Origin: Bacteroidales bacterium
GTDB lineage: Bacteria > Bacteroidota > Bacteroidia > Bacteroidales > WCHB1-69
DNA length: 40,475 nt
Assembly: GCA_031253655.1 (NCBI GenBank)
Contig: JAIRVY010000049.1
Location: 1-40,475, forward strand
Direction of reading: 5' to 3'
The translations under genes and the position numbers were made by a program. The notes under the pieces were generated by a model. The model made no database searches and had not been told where the DNA came from. It was given only the letters and a program-made list of their open reading frames with translations. Numbering within the stretch: the first letter of the stretch is position 1; the number at the start of each line of letters is the position of its first letter. Positions 1-5,517 of the stretch are shown one piece after another.

Positions 1-97
1 CCTCCCACCCCGTCCCCTCGTTTTATGCGGGCGCGCACCGAGGAATCCCTTCCCTACCCGCTGCCGCGTTGTCATTCCGAGCGCAGCGAGGAATCCC
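1..97. repeat. Repeat-rich intergenic edge with REP-like hairpin
   Basis: This stretch is much richer in G and C than the rest of the window and I see no gene in it. Positions 71-97 hold an imperfect palindrome with arms ATTCC and GGAAT around a GAGCGCAGCGA centre, and 38-50 holds a partial second copy (CGAGGAATCCCTT). The pattern GATTCCTCGCTGCGCTCGG and its complement is, from memory, a common dispersed intergenic palindrome in Bacteroidota and some other phyla. It probably marks the space downstream of an unseen gene. A copy-number count in the genome would settle whether it is a repeat family. Confidence 0.55.
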
Positions 98-127
98 ATT
101 CATAACGCCTCAAACTAATTTATAACC
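98..127. repeat. 30-bp dispersed repeat, copy 1
   Basis: The 30 bases starting ATTCATAACGCCTCAAAC recur at 17606-17635 with a single mismatch. Both copies are intergenic and in the same orientation. This copy directly abuts the REP-like palindrome at 71-97. I do not recognise the family. Confidence 0.6.
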
Positions 128-252
128 TATTTTATTAATTGTATCATAAATATTTAATTGGTTTGATAATCCGGATGCGAGGATAGAGAAAATTTTAGCA
201 AACAATCTATATTCTGTTTTTCGTAGTATTCTTGAAAAAAGAATTATTTGTA

Positions 253-260
253 TAATTTCG
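253..260 (+). promoter_or_regulatory. Possible -7 box for gldD
   Basis: TAATTTCG matches the Bacteroidota -7 consensus TAnnTTTG at seven of eight positions and is followed by CC, as at several better boxes in this window. It ends 12 bp before the gldD ATG, so a transcript from here would have a very short leader. That placement supports the annotated upstream start. No clear -33 TTG was seen. Confidence 0.3.
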
Positions 261-272
261 CCAAAAAAAAAG

Positions 273-926
273 ATGAACCACACCATCCGCTTCGCGTCCA
301 CTCCTCCATTTTATTGGAGGGGAATACCCTCCCTCTCTACTGCTTTTCTGCTTTTCTGCTCTTTCGTTCTTCTGCTTTTCTGCTCTTCCTCCTGCGTCCG
401 AAAACCCGAAATCCCCGTGCCTAAACCCAAAGGATATTTTAGACTAACTATACCCGTTGCCGCTTACCAAAAATGGGACAGCGTTTTCCCCTTTACTTTC
501 AATTATTCCAAAAGTGCAAATCTAAGTTTCTATAAAGTAGAGAATGATATATATTGGATTGATATTCAATATCCTTCTCTTTCTGCGATGTTTAAAATGA
601 GTTTTGTTCCGGTAAAAAACAATCTGCACAGTTTGATGTGGAACGAGGAAGAACAGGTGTTGTTTCACGTGGAGAGAAGAATGACAGACGATATTCAGTA
701 TTCCTCCATTTCCGACCCTAACGCAAAAATGTACGGCAGACTATACGAACTGGAGGGAAAAAATGTAGCCACCCCGTTCAAGTTTTGGTTTACCGATAGC
801 ACACACTATTTTATGAAGGGAGTTCTCTATTTCGAGTTTGCCCCCAACAACGATTCATTAGCCCCGGTGATAGATTTTCTAAAAAAAGATGCGCTGTATA
901 TGATTGAAAGTTGGAAGTGGAAATAG
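273..926 (+). CDS. gldD: GldD-type gliding motility lipoprotein
   Basis: GldD is an outer-membrane-associated lipoprotein required for gliding and type IX secretion in Bacteroidota. The protein has 217 residues. Residues 23-40 are hydrophobic and end in a lipobox with Cys41 as the predicted lipidated residue. The mature part begins with the family's PxPKGYFRL signature (about 51-58), then PFTFNY, ARLYELEG-like (MYGRLYELEG) and WFTDSTHYFMKGVLYFE, all typical of GldD. The first 20 residues are an unusual polar extension; the DNA under them (about 277-330) looks like intergenic repeat, and the hydrophobic core is encoded by an 8-bp tandem array (341-388). No internal ATG offers a shorter start. 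The usual partner gldE is not present within the window. Family call is confident; the exact start is less so. Confidence 0.85.
   Translation: MNHTIRFASTPPFYWRGIPSLSTAFLLFCSFVLLLFCSSSCVRKPEIPVPKPKGYFRLTIPVAAYQKWDSVFPFTFNYSKSANLSFYKVENDIYWIDIQYPSLSAMFKMSFVPVKNNLHSLMWNEEEQVLFHVERRMTDDIQYSSISDPNAKMYGRLYELEGKNVATPFKFWFTDSTHYFMKGVLYFEFAPNNDSLAPVIDFLKKDALYMIESWKWK
341..388 (+). repeat. 8-bp tandem array inside gldD signal peptide
   Basis: Six units of the pattern TGCTTTTC (units 1, 2 and 5 exact, the others with one to three changes) run without a gap. Because 8 bp is not a multiple of 3, the protein repeats every 24 bp, giving the 8-residue period AFLLFCSF / VLLLFCSS. The array therefore encodes the hydrophobic core and the residues just before the lipobox Cys of GldD. 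Confidence 0.85.
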
Positions 927-953
927 TGGATTAACAAAAAATAAAAAAAAACT

Positions 954-961
954 TACTTTTG
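954..961 (+). promoter_or_regulatory. -7 box for folD
   Basis: TACTTTTG is an exact match to the Bacteroidota -7 consensus TAnnTTTG and is followed by CC. It sits 23 bp upstream of the folD ATG in the gap after gldD. A matching -33 TTG was not evident. Confidence 0.5.
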
Positions 962-984
962 CCGCTTATTAATCGGTAAATTTT

Positions 985-1845
985 ATGCAAACATTGAACG
1001 GAACCGCATTGGCGAAGAAAATTAAGTCGGTTTTAGCCATTGAAATTGAATATTTGGTAAACAAATACAGACGATCCCCAAAACTTTGTATCATTATGGC
1101 AGGTGATGACCCGGCAAACAGCTCTTATGTGAAAAGTAAGAAAAAATCTTGCAACGAAATCGGCATCCTGTGCGATCTGAATATCCTTCCTTATGCCACC
1201 TCACAACAGGAACTCCTTACTTTAATTGATTCCTTGAATCAGAATACAGAAGTAGATGGTATTTTAGTGCAATTACCTCTGCCCAAACATATTGACCAAA
1301 ATGTTGTTTTGCAATCTATTGATTACAAAAAGGATGTGGATGGATTACACCCAATGAATACAGGTTTGTTAAATTCCTCCACAGATGCCCTTATACCCTG
1401 CACTCCTAAAGGAATTTTGTCGTTGTTAAAAGCAGAGGGTGTTTCTATTACGGGAAAACACTGCGTAATTATTGGAAGGAGTAACTTAGTTGGCAAACCG
1501 ATGGCACAATTGATGCTTCGCGAAAACGCATCCGTTACGGTTTGCCATTCCAAAACAAGAGATCTGCCTTACTTAACCCGTCAGGGAGAGATTTTGATCA
1601 TTGCCATCGGGCATCCCAATCTGGTAAATGCCGAGATGTTGAAAGAGGGTGCTGTGGTTATTGATGTGGGAATTAACAGCGTTGAGGGGAAATTAGTGGG
1701 CGATATTTACAATAGCATTGATGTAAACAACATAGAGAAGAAAGCCGCTGCCATTTCGCCCGTTCCGGGAGGAGTAGGACCTATGACGATAGCCTCATTG
1801 TTGGAAAATGTGGTGGAAATATATAAAAAAAGAATGTGCGATTAA
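985..1845 (+). CDS. folD: Bifunctional 5,10-methylene-THF dehydrogenase / methenyl-THF cyclohydrolase
   Basis: FolD interconverts 5,10-methylene-, 5,10-methenyl- and 10-formyl-tetrahydrofolate in the cytoplasm, with NAD(P) as cofactor. The protein has 286 residues, the normal size. Visible signatures are YVKSKKKSCNEIG (48-60, with the catalytic Tyr and the Lys of the YxxxK pattern), VDGILVQLPLP, DVDGLHPMNTG, PCTPKGI, the nucleotide-binding GRSNLVGKPMAQLML, and near the end SPVPGGVGPMTIASLL. The ATG at 985 follows a good -7 box. The stop codon at 1845 is followed at once by a transposase remnant, so the original 3' flank has been lost. The C-terminus (VVEIYKKRMCD) still looks like a plausible natural end. 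It sits downstream of gldD but has its own promoter. Confidence 0.97.
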   Translation: MQTLNGTALAKKIKSVLAIEIEYLVNKYRRSPKLCIIMAGDDPANSSYVKSKKKSCNEIGILCDLNILPYATSQQELLTLIDSLNQNTEVDGILVQLPLPKHIDQNVVLQSIDYKKDVDGLHPMNTGLLNSSTDALIPCTPKGILSLLKAEGVSITGKHCVIIGRSNLVGKPMAQLMLRENASVTVCHSKTRDLPYLTRQGEILIIAIGHPNLVNAEMLKEGAVVIDVGINSVEGKLVGDIYNSIDVNNIEKKAAAISPVPGGVGPMTIASLLENVVEIYKKRMCD

Positions 1846-1852
1846 CTTCTTA

Positions 1853-2116
1853 TTCCCAACTGAGCAATCTGTCATAGATTACTTTGTTGAAGTTAGATTT
1901 GGGGCTCAACCATATTATGTTCGTTGTGGCAGTACAAAGGTTTATCGGAAAAGAGGGGTTTCTCAATGCCGATTTTTCCATTGCAACGATTGCAAAACCG
2001 AGTTTTTCGTATTTCATGGTACAATATTTTACAATTCGCAAACCAATTTGAGAAAGTGGTTTTTTGCGATTAATACAATATTGTTAGCCAAAAAGGGGAT
2101 TTCCGCATTACAGTTA
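1853..2116 (+). pseudogene. IS1595-type transposase remnant (N-terminal zinc-ribbon part)
   Basis: About 88 codons match the start of IS1595-family transposases: FPTEQSVIDYFVEVRFG, a zinc-ribbon region ending CNDCKTEF, GTIFYNSQTNLRKWF and LLAKKGISALQL. The rest of the DDE/DDN catalytic domain is missing. The open frame runs from an ATG at 1808 inside folD to a stop at 2153-2155, but similarity stops near 2116. The first zinc ligand of the usual PYCPHC is replaced by Tyr. No start codon lies at the natural beginning, because the fragment abuts the folD stop. It is a dead remnant truncated at both ends, joined to folD on one side and to an unrelated minus-strand gene on the other. Confidence 0.8.
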
Positions 2117-2462
2117 ATTTTTCTTTTGTCGTTATTCCTTTACACGCTTTATTGAAGTCCTTTACACCAACTTTTTTAATTACATTAACTGCCAATTGAT
2201 ATAATTCTGCTAACTCAACAACCTCTTCTTGTGTTAGTGTTCTTGGTTGAACAAACGATGGTGTTCGAACTGCAACATAAACATCGTCATCCAATTTTTG
2301 ATAAAATTTTCTAACATTTTCTGCTGGATCGGTAAAGAAACCAACACTTCCAAATAAATCATTAAATTTTTGTTTTATTTCATTGATTTTGTTTGCCTTT
2401 TCCTTTTGTGCTTGTTTCTGCTTTGCCTTTTCAGTATCTTGTTTTGCCTTTTCGGCATCCAT
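2070..2462 (-). CDS. Hypothetical protein, probably 3'-truncated by the transposase remnant
   Basis: I do not recognise this 130-residue protein. Residues 1-30 are a Lys/Ala/Glu/Gln-rich segment likely to be helical or coiled (repeats of EKAKQ). Residues 31-104 form a mixed globular stretch with GFFTDPAENVRKFYQ and TLTQEEVVELAELYQL. The last dozen or so residues (MRKSPFWLTILY) are read antisense through the IS1595 remnant at 2070-2116, so the native C-terminus is probably lost. An in-frame stop lies eleven codons upstream of the ATG, so this is the only ATG start. No signal peptide. It may be a decaying gene: the frame is open but the end is acquired. Confidence 0.45.
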   Translation of the reverse strand: MDAEKAKQDTEKAKQKQAQKEKANKINEIKQKFNDLFGSVGFFTDPAENVRKFYQKLDDDVYVAVRTPSFVQPRTLTQEEVVELAELYQLAVNVIKKVGVKDFNKACKGITTKEKLTVMRKSPFWLTILY

Positions 2463-2493
2463 TTCCGTACTTGCAACTTCTCCAATTATAAAT

Positions 2494-2524
2494 CAAGGGG
2501 CTAACATTTAATGACGGCCCCTTG
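2494..2524. repeat. Inverted repeat between two minus-strand genes
   Basis: CAAGGGGC (2494-2501) and GCCCCTTG (2517-2524) form a perfect 8-bp stem, and the 15-base loop itself holds CATT and AATG as a shorter inner pair. On the minus strand it follows the membrane protein gene ending at 2592 and could terminate it, though no long T run follows. It could also be two abutting ends of the lost IS1595-type element, whose transposase fragment lies about 380 bp away. Confidence 0.45.
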
Positions 2525-2591
2525 GCAATGTAGCAGATTTCAATTCTGTATGTTAAATTTGCCAAAAATGTTTGGTACACAACAATTTTTA

Positions 2592-2990
2592 TTATTTTTC
2601 ATTAGGTTCTTTTTTTTGAAAAAAAAGTCGAAAATTACCAAAAAACATAAAAAGGATTATTGGTAATATCTGAACAAGTAATATTATCCTTAAAAATTCA
2701 TAATTAAAATAATAAGATGCAGAAAGCAGTATAACAGAAAAGATAATTAAAGCACAAAATGAATATAACAATATTTTTTTACGCTTATTTAACGTAGAAT
2801 TATATGTCCGATGTGCTACCCTTTGTGCAAAATAAAATGTAAAAGGTGAAACTATGATAAGTACTGGTATTGCGATAGCCCACCATGGAAAGTCTTTTAT
2901 TTTTATATCACTAATACTGAGAGAAATAATCAAGATAATTGTCGGAATTATTAATATTGCTGTTAGAAGCCATATATGAGATTTTTTCAT
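2592..2990 (-). CDS. Hypothetical four-helix membrane protein
   Basis: I do not recognise a family. The 132 residues contain four hydrophobic segments, roughly 8-27, 36-58, 72-92 and 98-117, with short loops and a charged Lys/Glu tail (KKEPNEK). The second loop holds AQRVAHRTYNSTLNKRKK, strongly positive, so both ends are likely cytoplasmic by the positive-inside rule. The ATG at 2990 gives MKKSHIW, a normal start. The neighbour upstream on the same strand is a lipoprotein gene 80 bp away; the two may be co-transcribed but nothing shows a shared role. Base composition is very AT-rich, in keeping with an accessory patch. Confidence 0.6.
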   Translation of the reverse strand: MKKSHIWLLTAILIIPTIILIISLSISDIKIKDFPWWAIAIPVLIIVSPFTFYFAQRVAHRTYNSTLNKRKKILLYSFCALIIFSVILLSASYYFNYEFLRIILLVQILPIILFMFFGNFRLFFQKKEPNEK

Positions 2991-3070
2991 TTGGAATATA
3001 ATTTAATAAATTGTTTGATTTAAGTATTTGCACTAAGTCCACTTCCAATAGTCAATGATAGTTAATGATA

Positions 3071-3910
3071 TTATAATTTGCTACATCTTTTCAGAACTCG
3101 TTTATATCCAATTGATGCCCAAGCTACTGCTATCCCATATCCTGTAAATGCACTAGCAACACAAGCACCAACACCAGGGCCTGTAAAAGGACAAATATTT
3201 AATGCTACTGTAAGTCCTGCATGAGCGCCTGCTAAACTCCAAGCGTAATCTTCCCATGCCCCCCGTTCACAATCTTGAACTGGTCCTTTTGCGCCACCTT
3301 GTGGCTGATTTAGATATATAGCAGCTGTTAGAACTTCAATTTGAGTTTCTTCAAGTAATGAGGAAAAAGAGGGGTAAAAATCCTCCACATCATTCACTAA
3401 TTCTTCTGCATCATTTGATACCTCTAACATATAAGCCATTGGTAATTCAAGCGTGGGAAGAGTAGGGTCAAACGTGAAAGTTTGCATACCATATTGATTT
3501 GTATGAAAAATAAAACCATCAATAGTCTTACAAATTGCACAAAAAGATTCAAATAAACACAAAACCTGATAATCATTGCCTGCTTGATATGCTACATCTA
3601 TCGCTTGTTTCAAATTTTCGAGTTGATCCAATTTTTCTTCTGTAATTTCCCCCTTTGAAAGAGACGCTTCTGTAAGCGCATACATCATACCGCGAGACTT
3701 TGCCGATAATTTTCGAACTTTATCAAGTTGGCGAAACTCATAAATATCAATACCTGTTTTTTCAATTAATTCTTTAATATATGAATTATAATCTTTTTTT
3801 GTAGCAATTTCTGTTTCAGAATTGTTTGTTTGTTTTTCTTCCTTTTTGCAACTTACACAAAAAATTAATGAGATTGCAATAATTACTAAAATTAAAACTA
3901 ATTTTTTCAT
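3071..3910 (-). CDS. Hypothetical lipoprotein with glycine-rich hydrophobic C-terminal segment
   Basis: The 279-residue protein starts with a clear lipoprotein signal (MKKLVLILVIIAISLIFC then VSC, lipid-bearing Cys about residue 21). Residues 25-200 are soluble and mostly helical, with an acidic stretch ending in a DPTLPTLELPMAYMLE region. From about residue 206 the character changes: QGGAKGPVQDCERGAWEDYA, followed by about 45 small and hydrophobic residues rich in Gly and Ala (GAHAGLTVALNICPFTG, GPGVGACVASAFTGYGIAVA) and a basic end KRVLKRCSKL with several Cys. This tail resembles Gly-rich, Cys-bearing helices seen at the ends of other unnamed Bacteroidota exported proteins. Function is unknown. 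It has its own -7 box upstream. Confidence 0.65.
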   Translation of the reverse strand: MKKLVLILVIIAISLIFCVSCKKEEKQTNNSETEIATKKDYNSYIKELIEKTGIDIYEFRQLDKVRKLSAKSRGMMYALTEASLSKGEITEEKLDQLENLKQAIDVAYQAGNDYQVLCLFESFCAICKTIDGFIFHTNQYGMQTFTFDPTLPTLELPMAYMLEVSNDAEELVNDVEDFYPSFSSLLEETQIEVLTAAIYLNQPQGGAKGPVQDCERGAWEDYAWSLAGAHAGLTVALNICPFTGPGVGACVASAFTGYGIAVAWASIGYKRVLKRCSKL

Positions 3911-3949
3911 TTTCGATTTGTAGTTTAATGTCAGCTTCCTTTAAGTTGA

Positions 3950-3957
3950 CAAAATTA
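3950..3957 (-). promoter_or_regulatory. -7 box for the lipoprotein gene
   Basis: On the minus strand this reads TAATTTTG, an exact TAnnTTTG match, 40 bp before the ATG at 3910. No -33 TTG at the expected distance was seen. The rest of 3911-4130 shows nothing I can identify. Confidence 0.4.
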
Positions 3958-4130
3958 ATAAATTTTTCGTTCATTCTACTCGTTTGGCTTTTCGTATGAA
4001 ATAGTACCACCCGTTTTTATGAGGTTCTGCTCTCATTGCAGTATGTTTGAGTGTTTTGCAGTTTCACTTTGCACTTTTTTAGGGAACAGTGGCAACTCTG
4101 TCTTATATGTTGTAGCCATTAATTGTTGGA

Positions 4131-4312
4131 AAAAAAATAGCGTGGAATCAACCAGTCCGGTTATCAGGTTTCCACGCCTATGTTTCTAACAAGTCGTTCC
4201 ACGCCGCTCACACGGCGCTATACTAACTTACTCTTGAAACATAAAGATAACCCATGATTTACGGGCTATTGTGGAAAAATGATAACCGAGAATAGCAGTA
4301 AGTCGCTATTTT
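4131..4312 (-). ncRNA. Structured non-coding RNA, 6S-like rod with rho-independent terminator
   Basis: The minus strand can fold into one long rod. Plus-strand pairing positions: 4304-4312 with 4134-4142 (9 bp closing stem); 4280-4288 with 4158-4166 (9 bp); 4271-4277 with 4169-4175 (7 bp); 4236-4243 with 4179-4186 (8 bp); plus local hairpins 4263-4269/4247-4253 and 4213-4217/4202-4206. The closing stem is followed by a symmetric 15/15-base open bubble. Length near 180 nt, paired ends and large bubble fit 6S RNA (SsrS), which mimics an open promoter and binds RNA polymerase. The 3' half can instead form GCGTGGAA/TTCCACGC (4140-4147 with 4170-4177) followed by a seven-U run, a standard terminator. 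No good protein frame lies here, and no standard -7 box was found upstream. The structure is well supported by base pairing; the 6S identity is an inference. Confidence 0.55.
4140..4177 (-). terminator. Terminator hairpin at the 3' end of the RNA
   Basis: Arms 4140-4147 (GCGTGGAA) and 4170-4177 pair perfectly; an inner AACC/GGTT pair (4150-4153, 4159-4162) strengthens the loop. On the minus strand the stem is followed by TA and then a run of Ts (4131-4137). It would end the structured RNA, or a readthrough transcript from the ccsA gene about 270 bp upstream. Confidence 0.6.
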
Positions 4313-4448
4313 ATAAATGTCTTGTTTTGTGTGTATTAACATTTTTATGTCATAGATATTTTTTTGTTATATAATCAGACCGCAAATCAACATAAAAATT
4401 CTCTGCATTATAACAGAAAAGAAAAAAATGAGGAAAAGTATTAGGTAC

Positions 4449-5498
4449 TTACAATAATGTAGGGTATATTCCCGTATTTCTATAAATGTGCACGCTGCCT
4501 TCTTGCAGAAATGGTAAATATTTTACCCCAAACCAACAAATTTGCAGTAATAAATATGAAAAAAATAGCAGCAACAGGGCGGGTTTTATTTTTTCATGTT
4601 TAAAATGCCGAAAGTGGATACAGAACATAAAAGCGAGCCAAGTAATTGCTGCCCAAGTCTCTTTCGGGTCCCACGACCAGTAGTGCCCCCACACATCTTT
4701 TGCCCAAACTGCGCCTATAAGAATACCCGAAGTTAAGAATACTGTGCCCGTATAAACCAAATCATCGTAAAATACCATATATTGCAGCAGTTTTTCGGTG
4801 TTGTTTTTCTTTATTAATAAGAATATCGCATAAATAACTGCCACACTTAACAGGGAGTACGCTAAGATGTACATCGAAACGTGAGGAATAAACCAAATGC
4901 TTTGCAGTGCGGGCATCAAACTGCGCATCCGTAGCGGCGAAAACCATACATTAGCTATCAAACAGGAAAAGAGAAAAATCCCCATTAAAGAAACAATTGT
5001 TATCTTTCTAATTTTCAGTGTTTTGAATCTAAATCTTAAAAAAAGTAAGTAAAATGTTCCGGCAAAAATCAAGAAAAAACCGGTATAAACCACCGGAAGC
5101 CAAGGATCTTTGACTATTTTGAAAACACTGTATCTACTCAAGTTTCCAAAGGTTTTGTCGTAACTGTGCTGATAAATCTTCCAACCCGAAACAGTTAAGG
5201 GTTTGTTTACTTTTATCTGTGCCTCTTTTTTCTCTCCATTGGGAGTATAAACCGTAATATCTGATGTAAAACTCTTCGGTTTTCCGGATGGATACTCCTC
5301 AATGGTGAACGATTTTAATTCAATAACAAAAGGAAGTTCAACAATGCCGTTTTTTTCGTTGGTTGCTCTCCACTCGGCTTCATCAACGACAACTAGCATT
5401 TTCAGTTGTTGCAAATCGTTACGCCCAAGAAAACCTGCAGAAATCACTAAGGTTAATCCGGCATAAATGCCCAAAAACAAACGGAAGCGTTTCCACAT
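4449..5498 (-). CDS. ResB-CcsA type cytochrome c biogenesis protein (compact)
   Basis: System II proteins ResB and CcsA carry heme across the inner membrane and attach it to apocytochromes c. In 349 residues: one N-terminal membrane helix (8-25); a periplasmic ResB-like region (about 45-125) with SFTSDITVYTPNG and the GWKIYQHSYD end motif; further helices at about 134-155 and 166-187; then a CcsA core with PHVSMYILAYSLL, the heme-handling WWD-type motif WGHYWSWDPKETWAAITW, and a terminal SVHIY, so the conserved His and Trp positions are present. It is short for a full ResB-CcsA fusion, which normally has more N-terminal helices and a bigger ResB domain. The stop of the receptor gene lies 19 bp upstream, so the two may share a transcript. 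No c-type cytochrome gene is nearby. Confidence 0.85.
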   Translation of the reverse strand: MWKRFRLFLGIYAGLTLVISAGFLGRNDLQQLKMLVVVDEAEWRATNEKNGIVELPFVIELKSFTIEEYPSGKPKSFTSDITVYTPNGEKKEAQIKVNKPLTVSGWKIYQHSYDKTFGNLSRYSVFKIVKDPWLPVVYTGFFLIFAGTFYLLFLRFRFKTLKIRKITIVSLMGIFLFSCLIANVWFSPLRMRSLMPALQSIWFIPHVSMYILAYSLLSVAVIYAIFLLIKKNNTEKLLQYMVFYDDLVYTGTVFLTSGILIGAVWAKDVWGHYWSWDPKETWAAITWLAFMFCIHFRHFKHEKIKPALLLLFFSYLLLQICWFGVKYLPFLQEGSVHIYRNTGIYPTLL

Positions 5499-5517
5499 AA
5501 TTTGTTCTGTTCTAAAA

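Noticed and set aside
110-301. 63-residue minus-strand frame
   Set aside because: It runs through the 30-bp repeat and overlaps the gldD start and promoter; composition is not protein-like and no family is visible.
1853-2155. Working insertion sequence
   Set aside because: Only the N-terminal part of the transposase remains, with a lost zinc ligand and no paired terminal repeats.
4131-4312. tRNA or tmRNA
   Set aside because: No acceptor CCA stem, T-loop GTTCRA motif or tag frame is visible; the fold is a long rod.
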